Source of the DNA: Chersky-806 sp036502405
GTDB taxonomy: Bacteria > Actinomycetota > Acidimicrobiia > IMCC26256 > JAENVU01
Direction: 5' to 3'
Assembly: GCA_036502405.1 (NCBI GenBank)
Contig: DASXYP010000031.1
Location: 1 to 64,000, forward strand
DNA: 64,000 bases
Position numbers and translations under genes: made by a program. This document shows, piece by piece, positions 31,588-40,821 of this stretch (positions within the stretch are counted from its first letter, which is position 1; every line of letters begins with the position of its first letter). Below the pieces are notes generated by a model. That model was not told where the DNA came from. It searched no databases and saw nothing but the letters and a program-made list of their open reading frames with translations.

Positions 31588-33966
31588 GTGATCCCCCCCG
31601 AAGACGCGCGGTCGCTGCTCGACGCGCCCCTGGCCGACGTGGTCGCGGCCGCCGGCCGTCTGCGCGACGAGCACCACGGCAACCGCATCACCTACTCCCC
31701 CAAGGTCTTCATCCCGCTCACCATGCTCTGCCGCGACCGCTGCGGCTACTGCACGTTCGCCAAGCCGCCGGCCCGCCTCGACCACGCGTACCTGCCCCTC
31801 GACGAGGTCCTCGCGATCGCGCGCGCAGGCGCGGCGATGGGGTGTCACGAGGCGCTGTTCACGCTGGGTGAGGCGCCGGAGGACCGGTACCCGGTCGCGG
31901 CCGAGTGGCTGGCCGCCCACGGGTACCAGAGCACGATCGACTACCTGGAGGCCGCGTGCCGCGCGGTGCTCGAGGAGACCGGGCTGCTGCCCCACGCGAA
32001 CGCGGGTGCGCTCAGCCAGGCCGATCTCGAGCGGTTGCGCGCGGTCAGCCCGTCGCAGGGGATGATGCTCGAGTCGCTCGCGGACCGGCTCCACGAGCCC
32101 GGTGGGCCGCACCACGGCGCGCCGGACAAGACCGCGAGCCGGCGGCTCGCGACCCTGGAGGCCGCGGGAAGGGCGAGGATCCCGTTCACGACCGGGATCC
32201 TGGTCGGGTTCGGCGAGACCGCGGCAGAGCGGCTCGACGCCCTGCTGGCGATCCGCGCGTCGCACGAACGGCACGGCCACGTCCAGGAGGTGATCGTGCA
32301 GAACTTCCTGCCCAAGCCGGGCACGAAGATGCACGACGCGCCGCCCTGCGCGCCCGAGGAGCTGGTGCGCACCATCGCGATCGCCCGCCTGGTGCTCGGT
32401 GGCGCGATGCACGTGCAGGCGCCGCCGAACCTCACCGACGCGGCCGAGCTCGGAGATCTCGTCGCCGCCGGGATCGACGACTGGGGCGGTGTGTCGCCGC
32501 TGACCGCCGACCACGTGAACCCCGAGCGTCCCTGGCCCGCGCTCGAGCTGCTCCGCGGCGCGACCGAGGCGGCCGGCAAGACGCTCGCTCCCCGCCTCAC
32601 CGTCTACCCGGAGTACGTGCGCGACCCGGATCGGTGGCTCGACCCGGCGGTGCGATTCCCGGTCCTGTGTGCGAACGACCTCGAGGGCCTGGCCCGCGAC
32701 GACGACTGGGCGAGCGGCGGCGACACCGCGCCCCGTACGCTCCTCCCCCCGCCCACCCCGGCGCGGGCGGGTGGACCGGTGGGTGAGGTGCTCGAGGGTG
32801 TCCGTCGCGGCGACGTGGTCGGCGAGGCGGAGATCGTCACGCTGCTCGGCGCCCGCGGCCCCGAGCTCGCGGCGGTCTGCGAGGTGGCCGACGACCTGCG
32901 GCGCGAGCTCGTCGGTGACACGGTCACGTTCGTCCGCAACCGCAACATCAACTACACGAACATCTGCACGTTCAAGTGCCGGTTCTGCGCCTTCTCCAAG
33001 GGGCCCTTGTCGCTCAACCTCCGCGGCGACCCGTACCTCCTCGGGGTCGAGGAGATCCAGGCCCGCGTGGTCGAGGCCGTCGAGTGCGGCGCCACCGAGG
33101 TCTGCCTGCAGGGCGGGATCCACCCCGACTTCGACGGCGAGTACTACCTCGACGTCGCCCGCGCGGTGAAGGCGGTCGCGCCGGACATCCACGTGCACGG
33201 GTTCACCGCGCTCGAGGTGACCGAGGGCGCACGGCGCCTCGGGATGGACCTGGGTGAGTACCTCACGCTCGCGAAGGAGGCCGGGCTCTCCACGCTCCCC
33301 GGCACCGCGGCCGAGATCCTCGACGACGAGGTCCGGGCGATCATCTGCCCCGACAAGATCGACACCGAGGAGTGGCTCGAAGCGCACCGGATCGCGCACG
33401 GCGTCGGCCTCCGCTCGAACGTCACGATCATGTTCGGCCACGTCGAGCGACCCGAGCACGTGGCCCGGCACCTGGTCCGCACCCGCGCGCTGCAGCTCGA
33501 GACCGGCGGGTTCACCGAGTTCGTCCCGCTGCCGTTCGTGCACATGGCGACCCCGATCTTCCTGCAGAAGAAGGCGCGGAAGGGCCCGACGTTCCGCGAG
33601 CTGCTGCTCATGCAAGCGGTGGGTCGCATCGCGTACCGGGGGGCGATCGACAACATCCAGGTCTCGTGGGTGAAGACCGGCATCGCCGGCGCCCGCCAGG
33701 CGCTGCAGGCCGGGTGCAACGACCTCGGCGGCACGCTGATGGACGAGAACATCTCGCGCGCCGCCGGTGCGAGCCACGGGCAGGAGGCCGACGAGCACGA
33801 CTTCCACGCGATGGTGGACCCGCTCGGCCGGCCGCTCGAGCAGCGCACCACGCTGTACGGCCGGATCCGGACCGAGGGGCGCCGGCTGCGCCCCGCGCCC
33901 GAGGCACACGATCACGGCGACGCGGTCCCGGTGGTCCTCCGGCCGTCGGCTCCGGTCGAGGCCTGA
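31588..33966 (+). CDS. fbiC: FO synthase, fused CofG-CofH
   Basis: Bifunctional radical-SAM enzyme that builds the deazaflavin FO, precursor of coenzyme F420. About 792 aa. The CofG half has the cluster motif CRDRCGYCTF (about 42-51); the CofH half has CTFKCRFCAFSKG (about 462-474). Fusion of the two halves is the actinobacterial arrangement. GTG 31588 is chosen from the -10 spacing and because the protein then begins VIPPEDARSLL. The gene means the organism makes F420, so F420-dependent oxidoreductases should be present elsewhere. Confidence 0.97.
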   Translation: MIPPEDARSLLDAPLADVVAAAGRLRDEHHGNRITYSPKVFIPLTMLCRDRCGYCTFAKPPARLDHAYLPLDEVLAIARAGAAMGCHEALFTLGEAPEDRYPVAAEWLAAHGYQSTIDYLEAACRAVLEETGLLPHANAGALSQADLERLRAVSPSQGMMLESLADRLHEPGGPHHGAPDKTASRRLATLEAAGRARIPFTTGILVGFGETAAERLDALLAIRASHERHGHVQEVIVQNFLPKPGTKMHDAPPCAPEELVRTIAIARLVLGGAMHVQAPPNLTDAAELGDLVAAGIDDWGGVSPLTADHVNPERPWPALELLRGATEAAGKTLAPRLTVYPEYVRDPDRWLDPAVRFPVLCANDLEGLARDDDWASGGDTAPRTLLPPPTPARAGGPVGEVLEGVRRGDVVGEAEIVTLLGARGPELAAVCEVADDLRRELVGDTVTFVRNRNINYTNICTFKCRFCAFSKGPLSLNLRGDPYLLGVEEIQARVVEAVECGATEVCLQGGIHPDFDGEYYLDVARAVKAVAPDIHVHGFTALEVTEGARRLGMDLGEYLTLAKEAGLSTLPGTAAEILDDEVRAIICPDKIDTEEWLEAHRIAHGVGLRSNVTIMFGHVERPEHVARHLVRTRALQLETGGFTEFVPLPFVHMATPIFLQKKARKGPTFRELLLMQAVGRIAYRGAIDNIQVSWVKTGIAGARQALQAGCNDLGGTLMDENISRAAGASHGQEADEHDFHAMVDPLGRPLEQRTTLYGRIRTEGRRLRPAPEAHDHGDAVPVVLRPSAPVEA

Positions 33967-34091
33967 CCGCTGCAGGATTCCGAGCAAGGAGCACCGTTGA
34001 CGGAGAGTGGAGCGGGGACACGCCCTGCGTGGAGCCGATCGATGAGCGGAGCGTGGCCCCAGCGGCGCGGCCCCGAGGTCGGAGAGCGGGA

Positions 34092-35084
34092 ATGACGGAC
34101 GTGGTGGGGATCGGCAACGCGCTCGTGGACGTGCTGAGCCACGAGACCGACGAGTTCGTCGAGGCGCAGGGCATGGTCAAGGGCACGATGGCCCTGATCG
34201 ACACCGAGCGGGCCGAGGCGCTGTACGCCGCGATGAACCCGGCGGTCGAGATCTCCGGCGGTTCCTGCGCGAACACGATGGTGGGTCTCGCATCCTTCGG
34301 CAGTGCTGCCGCGTTCATCGGACGGGTGCGCACGGATCAGCTGGGCGCGGTCTACGCGCACGACCTGCGCGCCGCGGGCGTGCAGTTCGACACCCCGCCG
34401 GCCACGGACGGGCTTCCGTCGGGGCGCTGCCTGATCGTGGTGACGCCGGACGCGGAGCGCACGCTCAACACCTACCTCGGCGCATCGGCGGAGCTCGGTG
34501 AGTCCGACGTGGACCCCAGCTTGATCGCGTCGGCGTCGATCACGTACCTCGAGGGCTACCTGTGGGACTCCCCCGGCGCCCAGCTCGCGTACCGCGCCGC
34601 GGCCGCTCGAGCTCACGAGGCCGGGCAGCGCGTCGCGCTCACCTTGTCCGATCTCTTCGCCGTCGAGCGGCACCGCGAGACGTTCCTCGAGCTCGTGGCC
34701 GAGTCCGTCGACATCCTCTTTGCCAACGAGGCCGAGATCTGCGGGCTCTACGAGACGGACGACTTCGACACCGCGGTCGGCCGGGTCACGGGCCACTGCG
34801 AGGTCGCGGCGCTCACCCGCAGCGAGCAGGGCGCGGTGATCCTGCGCGGCGACGAGGTGCACGTCGTGCCCGCGCATCCCATCCCCGGGGGCAAGCTCGT
34901 CGACACCACCGGGGCCGGTGACCTCTACGCGGCCGGCTTCCTCCACGGCTTCACCCAGGGCTACGACCTCGACCTCTGCGGCCGCCTCGGCGCGCTCGCC
35001 GCGTCCGAGATCATCTCCCACCTCGGCGCGCGGCCGGAGACGAACCTCGCCGAGCTCGCGCGCCCGCTGCTCGCCGGTCGCTGA
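34092..35084 (+). CDS. PfkB-family adenosine kinase
   Basis: Ribokinase-family sugar/nucleoside kinase of 330 aa. MTDVVGIGNALVDVLSHETDEF and AVEISGGSCANTMVGLASFG match adenosine kinases of the bacterial PfkB group, and the ATP/anion-hole motif DTTGAGDLYAAGFLHG (about 273-288) carries the catalytic Asp. It would phosphorylate adenosine to AMP in nucleoside salvage. The stop shares one base with the ATG of a LOG-family gene, whose product acts on nucleoside monophosphates. Confidence 0.87.
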   Translation: MTDVVGIGNALVDVLSHETDEFVEAQGMVKGTMALIDTERAEALYAAMNPAVEISGGSCANTMVGLASFGSAAAFIGRVRTDQLGAVYAHDLRAAGVQFDTPPATDGLPSGRCLIVVTPDAERTLNTYLGASAELGESDVDPSLIASASITYLEGYLWDSPGAQLAYRAAAARAHEAGQRVALTLSDLFAVERHRETFLELVAESVDILFANEAEICGLYETDDFDTAVGRVTGHCEVAALTRSEQGAVILRGDEVHVVPAHPIPGGKLVDTTGAGDLYAAGFLHGFTQGYDLDLCGRLGALAASEIISHLGARPETNLAELARPLLAGR

Positions 35085-36130
35085 TGCACAAGCTCCCGCG
35101 CTACCGGACCGGCGATCCGGAGCTCGACCGGGCGGTGGCAGAGCTCGTCGACGAGGTCCACCCGGGGCGCAACGAAGACCTCGTGTTCGAGCTGGTCACG
35201 TCCGCGCTCCGGCTCGCACGCGACGGCGCGTCGCGCGGTGACCTGAAGGTCGCGAACGCCGCCCTGAAGGAGCTGCGCTACGCGTTCCAGGTGTTCTCGC
35301 CGTACCGCGCGGCGCGGAAGGCCTCGATCTTCGGGTCGGCGCGCACCCGGCCCGACGACCCGCTCTATGACCAGGCGCGCCGGCTCGCGACCGCGCTGGC
35401 CGCCCACGACTGGATGGTCATCACCGGCGCGGGTCCCGGGATCATGACCGCCGGCATCGAGGGCGCGGGCGTCGAGAACGCGTTCGGGGTGACGATCCGG
35501 TTGCCGTTCGAGGCGACGACGAGCGAGTTCCTCGCCGGCGACCCGAAGCTCGTGAACTTCCGCTACTTCTTCACCCGCAAGCTCACGTTCGTCAAGGAGT
35601 CGGACGGGTTCGCGCTCCTTCCCGGCGGGTACGGGACGCTCGACGAGGCGTTCGAGACGCTGACGCTCATCCAGACCGGCAAGGCGCAACCGGCGCCGAT
35701 CGTGCTGCTCGACGTCCCTGGAGGGACCTACTGGCACCGGTGGCTCGAGTTCGTCGAGGCGGAGCTCGCCGACCGCAACTACATCGCGACCGAGGATCTC
35801 AACCTCGTGCTCGTCACCGATGACGTCGCGACCGCGGTCGAGGAGCTCACCGGCTTCTACGCCAACTACCACTCGATGCGCTTCGTCGAGGGCAATTTGG
35901 TGCTCCGGGTGCAGCACGCGCCCGACGACGAGCAGCTCCAGGCGATCAACGAGGTCTTCGCGGAGATCGTCGTGAAAGGCCGCATCGAGCGGAGCGGCCC
36001 GACCAAGGTCGAGGTCGCCGACCGGGACTTCGCCGAGCTCGATCGGGTGACGTTCCGCTTCGACCGGCGCAACTGGTCCCGGCTCCGCGACCTCATCGAC
36101 GCGCTCAACCGCCCGTACCGCGAGGTCTGA
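35084..36130 (+). CDS. LOG-family nucleotide phosphoribohydrolase
   Basis: 348-aa protein with the Rossmann-like LOG fold. It has the phosphate-binding motif GAGPGIMTAGIEGA (about 114-127) and the signature PGGYGTLDEAFE (about 183-194), corresponding to PGGxGTxxE, with the catalytic Arg and Glu. LOG enzymes cleave nucleoside 5'-monophosphates to base and ribose-5-phosphate, and some make cytokinins. A C-terminal extension of about 110 residues is additional to the core LOG domain. Translationally coupled to the adenosine kinase gene. Confidence 0.85.
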   Translation: MHKLPRYRTGDPELDRAVAELVDEVHPGRNEDLVFELVTSALRLARDGASRGDLKVANAALKELRYAFQVFSPYRAARKASIFGSARTRPDDPLYDQARRLATALAAHDWMVITGAGPGIMTAGIEGAGVENAFGVTIRLPFEATTSEFLAGDPKLVNFRYFFTRKLTFVKESDGFALLPGGYGTLDEAFETLTLIQTGKAQPAPIVLLDVPGGTYWHRWLEFVEAELADRNYIATEDLNLVLVTDDVATAVEELTGFYANYHSMRFVEGNLVLRVQHAPDDEQLQAINEVFAEIVVKGRIERSGPTKVEVADRDFAELDRVTFRFDRRNWSRLRDLIDALNRPYREV

Positions 36131-36131
36131 G

Positions 36132-36182
36132 CGCTTTGGCGTCGCTTACCCACCGTATGGGTGGGTAGACGACGCCAAAGCG
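36132..36182. terminator. Convergent-junction hairpin, repeat copy 2
   Basis: CGCTTTGGCGTCG (36132-36144) pairs perfectly with CGACGCCAAAGCG (36170-36182). After the same C/A mismatch and T-G wobble as copy 1, an inner TACCCACC/GGTGGGTA stem follows. The arms are near-identical to those at 8424-8468, in the same orientation and again between convergent genes. Confidence 0.75.
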
Positions 36183-36196
36183 TTCGGGGGGTGTGG

Positions 36197-36403
36197 TCAG
36201 GGGCCGTCGGCGGCGGTCAGGTCGGTGGTGTCGAGGGCGCGGATCGCCTTCTCGATCGCCCTCCGGGCCTGCAGCAGCTTGCGCTCGTCGGCCTTGGCCG
36301 CTTCGCTCCCCGCGGCGGCCTCGCGCAGGCGGTCGTACGCGAGGTCGCGCAGCTGCTCCTCGATCGACCGCAGCTGGTCGACGAGCTCCTCGGCGCCGGT
36401 CAT
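36197..36403 (-). CDS. Small helical hypothetical protein, 68 aa
   Basis: Not recognised by family. MTGAEELVDQLRSIEEQLRDLAYDRL starts an almost fully alpha-helical, charged sequence that should form a coiled coil. The ATG overlaps the glcF stop (TGATG), so it is co-translated with the glycolate oxidase genes. It may be an accessory protein of that operon; function unknown. Confidence 0.7.
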   Translation of the reverse strand: MTGAEELVDQLRSIEEQLRDLAYDRLREAAAGSEAAKADERKLLQARRAIEKAIRALDTTDLTAADGP

Positions 36404-37557
36404 CACAGGGCCTCCTCGACCAGCTCGGCCGGATGACGGACGTCGAGTCCCGCCGCCGCGAGGTGCATCGTGCATCCGGGATTCGCGGACGCGACGACGA
36501 AGGGGCGACCGCGCGCGGCGGCGCGGATCGCCGCGACCTTGCGTTCCCGCACCGCGCCCGAGAGCGCGGGCTCGGTGACGCTGTACGCCCCGCCCGCACC
36601 GCAGCACAGCCCGTCGTCGTCCAGCTCGACGAGCTCGTAGCCGTCGCGCAGCACCGTCCGAACCGCGCGTTCGACGTGCTGGACGTGACGGAGGTGGCAC
36701 GGGTCCTGGACGACCACGGTCCGCCCGGTCGGGAGCAGCGGTGGCGTCTCGCGCCCGGCGAGCCATTCGGAGAAGTCCACGACCCGGGCCGAGAAGGTGC
36801 GAGCCGCGTCGGTGTCGAGCAGGCGTCCGTAGTCCTTCATCGCCGCGCCGCACCCCGCGCTGTCCACGACCACAGGGCCCTCGCCGGGGAGCGACGCGAT
36901 GACTCGACGGGCGAGGTGCTTCGCCTCGTCGTCGCGACCGGCATGAAGGTGCAGCGCGCCACAGCAGTCCCCGCCGGGCCCCGAGAGGCCGGGCCGGGTT
37001 CGGGCCGCGCGCATGACGGTGAGCGCGGCACGGTGGACGTCGCGCTGCCACGCGTCCATCACGCATCCGGTGAAGAGGAACGCATCGGGGTCGGGATCAC
37101 CGTGCAGGGGTGCGCGCAGCGACCGCAGCGAGATCGGGGGGAGCCCCAACCGCGAGGGAACGAGATGGAGCTGCTGCGCGACGGCCAGCACCCAGCTGAG
37201 CGCGAGCAGCACCGCGTGCCGTGGGAGGACCAGGTGGTACGCGAGCCACTCCACCGCTCGCCGGGGCGGCGACCGATGCGGCCGGATCGCCGCGCGCGCC
37301 CCCTCCATGAGGTGGCCGAACGGCACGGATGACGGGCACGCGACCTCGCAGCCCCGGCACACGAGGCAGGCGTCCATCGCCTCGGTGAACGGCGCGTCGA
37401 TCGGTGCCCCGCGCAGCTGCACGGCCTGCATCGCCGCGATGCGCCCACGCGGCGAGGCGACCTCGAGGCCGGTGACCCGGTACGTCGGGCACGCGGGGAG
37501 GCACAGCCCGCAGGCCACGCAGGCGACCAGCTCGTCCTCGGGCAGCTGGAGGGTCAC
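36403..37557 (-). CDS. glcF: Glycolate oxidase iron-sulfur subunit GlcF
   Basis: 384-aa electron-transfer subunit. Two 4Fe-4S ferredoxin motifs are at the N-terminus, CVACGLCLPACPTY (about 12-25) and CLVCRGCEVACPS (about 64-76). Two CCG domains follow, CCGALHL near the middle and CCGAGGAYS near the C-terminus. It accepts electrons from GlcDE during oxidation of glycolate or another 2-hydroxy acid. The GTG at 37557 overlaps the glcE stop; the far longer frame upstream is the shadow of glcE. Confidence 0.93.
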   Translation of the reverse strand: MTLQLPEDELVACVACGLCLPACPTYRVTGLEVASPRGRIAAMQAVQLRGAPIDAPFTEAMDACLVCRGCEVACPSSVPFGHLMEGARAAIRPHRSPPRRAVEWLAYHLVLPRHAVLLALSWVLAVAQQLHLVPSRLGLPPISLRSLRAPLHGDPDPDAFLFTGCVMDAWQRDVHRAALTVMRAARTRPGLSGPGGDCCGALHLHAGRDDEAKHLARRVIASLPGEGPVVVDSAGCGAAMKDYGRLLDTDAARTFSARVVDFSEWLAGRETPPLLPTGRTVVVQDPCHLRHVQHVERAVRTVLRDGYELVELDDDGLCCGAGGAYSVTEPALSGAVRERKVAAIRAAARGRPFVVASANPGCTMHLAAAGLDVRHPAELVEEAL

Positions 37558-38561
37558 GCGGCGCTCCCGACGACGGGCAGGCGACCCGGGTTCAGCTTGC
37601 CGGCCGGGTCGAACGCGTCCTTGATCCGGGCCGACAGCGCGGCGTTCGGCAGGGCGGAGCCGAACGGGTCGAGCCCCGGCGCCCCGGCCTCCCGCAGCAG
37701 CCAGCCTCCCTCGGCCTCGACCGCGGCGCGGGCCGCACCGAGCGCGGCCTCGGTGGCCGCGCCGATGTGCACGGTGCCGACGCCGCCCTCGGCGAGCCAG
37801 CTCACGCGGAGGGCGTCGAGCCGGGGCCCGAGTGACGCAACGCGGCCGGGTGCGACCGAGCCGCGCCCGCGGTGCTTCTCTGCCGGCCAGGCCGGCGGGT
37901 CGTCGACCGCGGTGATGTCGCCACGCGCCTGCTCGCTCGCGACGTCGTCGGGATGGCCCTCCAGGAGGACGGAGGTCCGGTGGCCGTCCCACGCCAGGCA
38001 GGACGGCTTGAACAGGAGCGCCCTGAGCTCCCCGGGCGGGTGAGCGCTGGTGCCCCACCGGGCGACCATCGGGCGGGGCACCGTGCGCAACGTCACCTGG
38101 ACGACGACCCCGAGCGTGCCCAGCGAGCCGACGACCATTCGCGGCAGGTCGTAGCCGGTGACGTTCTTCACCGTGGGTCCCCCACCGCGCACGAGCCGGC
38201 CGTCGCCCGTGACCATTCGCACCTCGAGCACGCGGTCGCGCACCGGCCCGGCGCGGAGCCGCCGGCGCCCGGAGAGCCCACACGCGAGGACGCCGCCGAC
38301 GGTCGCCCGGTCGTCGCGCGGGTCGAGCGGGCACTCCTGGCCGTGCTCGGCCAGCGCGGCCGACAGCTCGTGCACCGGGGTGCCGGCGCGCACGGTCACG
38401 GTCATGTCCCCGGGCTCGTAGCTCACGATCCCGCCGGGGACCACGAGCTCGACCGCGCCGGGCGCGGTAGCGCCACCGACGTCGCGGTGCGTCCCGGCGC
38501 CGCGCACGACGACCGCGTCGGCGCGGTCGATCGTGTCGACGATCTCGTCGACCGGGTTCAC
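37554..38561 (-). CDS. glcE: Glycolate oxidase FAD-binding subunit GlcE
   Basis: 335-aa VAO-type FAD-binding protein from the GTG at 38561, which overlaps the glcD stop (GTGA). The PP-loop region VVRGAGTHRDVGG, VSYEPGDMTVTVRAGTPVHEL and the family motif GPTVKNVTGYDLPRMVVGSLGTLGVV (about 125-150) are typical. The end reads RIKDAFDPAGKLNPGRLP, the usual C-terminus of this family. It works with GlcD and GlcF. Confidence 0.93.
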   Translation of the reverse strand: MNPVDEIVDTIDRADAVVVRGAGTHRDVGGATAPGAVELVVPGGIVSYEPGDMTVTVRAGTPVHELSAALAEHGQECPLDPRDDRATVGGVLACGLSGRRRLRAGPVRDRVLEVRMVTGDGRLVRGGGPTVKNVTGYDLPRMVVGSLGTLGVVVQVTLRTVPRPMVARWGTSAHPPGELRALLFKPSCLAWDGHRTSVLLEGHPDDVASEQARGDITAVDDPPAWPAEKHRGRGSVAPGRVASLGPRLDALRVSWLAEGGVGTVHIGAATEAALGAARAAVEAEGGWLLREAGAPGLDPFGSALPNAALSARIKDAFDPAGKLNPGRLPVVGSAA

Positions 38562-39989
38562 ACCCACGCGCCTTCCGGCACGCGCATGGTCTCGCCGCAC
38601 CGGCTCCCCCTGGGCAACACCTTCTGCGGGTTCGACCGGCCGTCGGGGTCGAACGCGTCGCGCAGGCGCGCTTGCGCGTCGAGGTCGTCGGCGGTGAACA
38701 CCAGGGGCATGAAGTCGCGCTTCTCGAGCCCGATGCCGTGCTCACCGCTCAGGACGCCGCCGGCCGCGATGCACGCCCGGACGATCGCATCACCCGCGGC
38801 GTGCACGCGCGGCCAGATCCCCGGCTCGCGCGCGTCGAACACGAGCAGCGGGTGGAGGTTCCCGTCGCCGGCGTGGAAGACGTTCATCACGAGCAGGTCC
38901 TGCTCGGCCGCGATCGCGTACACCTCGCGCAGCACGTCGAGGAGCCGGGTGCGCGGGACGACCGCGTCATGGAGGTAGTAGTCGGGTGCGATCCGGGCGA
39001 TCGCGCCGAACGCGGACTTGCGGCCCTTCCACAGGAGCGCGCGCTCGGCCTCGTCGGCGGCGACCCGCACGTCACGGGCTCCGTGTGCGCGCGCCACCTC
39101 GTCGACGACGGCCACCGCCGCGTCCACCCCCGCGGGCAACCCGTCCAGCTCGGCGAGCAGCACCGCCTCGGCGTCACGCGGGTAGCCCGCGTGGACGAAG
39201 TCCTCGACCGCCCGGGTGATCCGGGCGTCCATCATCTCGAGCGCGGACGGCACGATCCCGGCGGCGATGATCGCGCTGACGGTCGCGGCGGCGTCGTCGA
39301 TCGACGTGAAGTCCAGGAGGAGGGTGCGCACGCACGGCGGGTCGGGCTGGAGCCGGACCGCGATCCGGGTGGCGATGCCCATCGTCCCTTCGCTGCCGAC
39401 GAAGCACCCGCGCAGGTCGAGGCCGGGCGTGTCCGGCTCGAGGCCACCGAGCCGGGTGACCGTGCCGTCGGGGAGAACGACGTCGAGCGCCAGGACGTGC
39501 GCGGAGGTGACCCCTGCCGCGAGGCAGTGGGGCCCACCCGCGTTGGTGGCGACGTTGCCGCCGATCGTGCAGGCCTGCTGGGACGACGGGTCCGGTGCGT
39601 AGTGGAGACCGAGGTGCGCGACCGCGCGGCTGAGGTCGAGGTTGAGGATCCCCGGCTCGACCCAGGCGACCCGCGCCTCGACGTCGACCTCCAGCAGACG
39701 GTTCATCTGGGTGGTCACGATGACCAGCGGGTCGTCGACGGGCGTCGCGCCGCCGGCCAACCCGGTCCCACTCCCCCGGGCCACGAACGACCGGCCGTGC
39801 CGGATCGCACACCGCACGGCGTACGCGACGTCCTCGGTCGAGCGCGGGAAGCACACGGCGACGGCTCGGCCCCGATCGGTCCCCGCGTCGCGGGCGTAGA
39901 GCGCGAGCTCCAGCGGCTCCGCGCGCGCCTGCCCGGCGCCGAGTCCACGTACGAGGTCGGCGACGAGCGCCTCAGAGCTGGTGATCCAC
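38558..39989 (-). CDS. glcD: Glycolate oxidase subunit GlcD, apparent 5' frameshift
   Basis: FAD-linked oxidase of the D-2-hydroxy-acid dehydrogenase group. Intact from 39856 with RGSGTGLAGGATP, the motif FVGSEGTMGIATR, HAGDGNLHPLLVFD and GEHGIGLEKRDF; the end is FDPDGRSNPQKVLP. Homology continues upstream of the first usable GTG (39856) to about 39970, but that frame has only ATC or CTG as candidate starts. A GTG at 39989 starts VDHQL and then meets TGA; removing one base at 39974 joins it to EALVADLVRGLGAGQ. So either a one-base insertion, a sequencing error, or a rare start codon. Confidence 0.82.
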
Positions 39990-40011
39990 CGATGCTACTG
40001 ACGGTTGCCGC

Positions 40012-40017
40012 TACATT
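40012..40017 (+). promoter_or_regulatory. -10 box of the Cys-rich protein gene (leaderless)
   Basis: TACATT ends 7 nt before the GTG at 40025, in the 35-bp gap to the divergent glcD. Confidence 0.5.
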
Positions 40018-40024
40018 TCGCGGC

Positions 40025-40807
40025 GTGGCGAAGACGACAGGACCGGTACGGGAGTGGGTCACGTTCCAGGACCCGAAGCGCAAGCGGCACGTGTGGCACG
40101 TGGACATCACGTTCATGACGTCGCACTGGAGCTGCATCTTCGGCCAGGGCTGCCAGGGCGTGCTGACCGAGGAGGCGCCCGAGCTGGTCCAGGGCTGCTG
40201 CTCCTACGGCGCCCACGCATCGGGTGCGAAGGACCGCGCGCTGGTGAACCGGGCATCCAAGCTGCTCGACGACGACACGTGGCAGTTCCGCAAGCGGGCG
40301 AAGAAGCGGGGGATCTGGGTCAAGGTCGCCAAGGACGACTACCGGACGCGCCTGCACAAGGGCGCGTGCATCTTCCTCAACCGTCCCGGGTTCGCGACCG
40401 GTCCCGGGTGCGCGCTGCACCAGCTCGCCGACCGCACCGGCCAGCACCACAGCGACCTCAAGCCCGAGGTGTGCTGGCAGCTCCCGTTGCGCAACATCGA
40501 GGAGTACGACGAGGACGCGGACGACGGCATCGTCTACCACCGCCTGACCGAGTTCGCGCGCCACGGCTGGGGCGAGGGCGGCGACGAGTTCGCGTGGTGG
40601 TGCACCGAGGAGCCGGCCGCATTCGTCGGGGGCGAGATGGTGTATCGCAGCCTCGAGCCGGAGCTGCGCAAGATGTGCGGCGACGATCTATTCGAGCGCA
40701 TCGCCGCGTACCTCGACGAGCGGGTCGCGACCGGCCCCGCGCCGGTGCGTCACCCTTCGGAGCGACCCGTCGTCCTCGGGCCGACCCGCACGGCGCGCAG
40801 CGCCTGA
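40025..40807 (+). CDS. Conserved Cys-rich protein, function unknown
   Basis: 260-aa soluble protein rich in Cys, His and Trp. Cysteines cluster in SCIFGQGCQG and LVQGCCSYGAH (about 35-62), KGACIFLNRPGFATGPGCALHQLADR (about 115-140), PEVCWQLPL and WWCTEE. The pattern of many conserved-looking Cys suggests a metal or cluster site, reminiscent of DUF3109/YkgJ-type proteins, but I cannot assign it. The GTG at 40025 is supported by a -10 box 7 nt upstream; an ATG at 39992 in the same frame is less likely. Followed by an MDMPI protein. Confidence 0.75.
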   Translation: MAKTTGPVREWVTFQDPKRKRHVWHVDITFMTSHWSCIFGQGCQGVLTEEAPELVQGCCSYGAHASGAKDRALVNRASKLLDDDTWQFRKRAKKRGIWVKVAKDDYRTRLHKGACIFLNRPGFATGPGCALHQLADRTGQHHSDLKPEVCWQLPLRNIEEYDEDADDGIVYHRLTEFARHGWGEGGDEFAWWCTEEPAAFVGGEMVYRSLEPELRKMCGDDLFERIAAYLDERVATGPAPVRHPSERPVVLGPTRTARSA

Positions 40808-40821
40808 CCGCAGTCCCCTCG

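Noticed and set aside
31561..33987. Antisense frame of 808 codons opposite fbiC
   Set aside because: fbiC has both radical-SAM motifs and normal length; the opposing frame shows only compositional bias.
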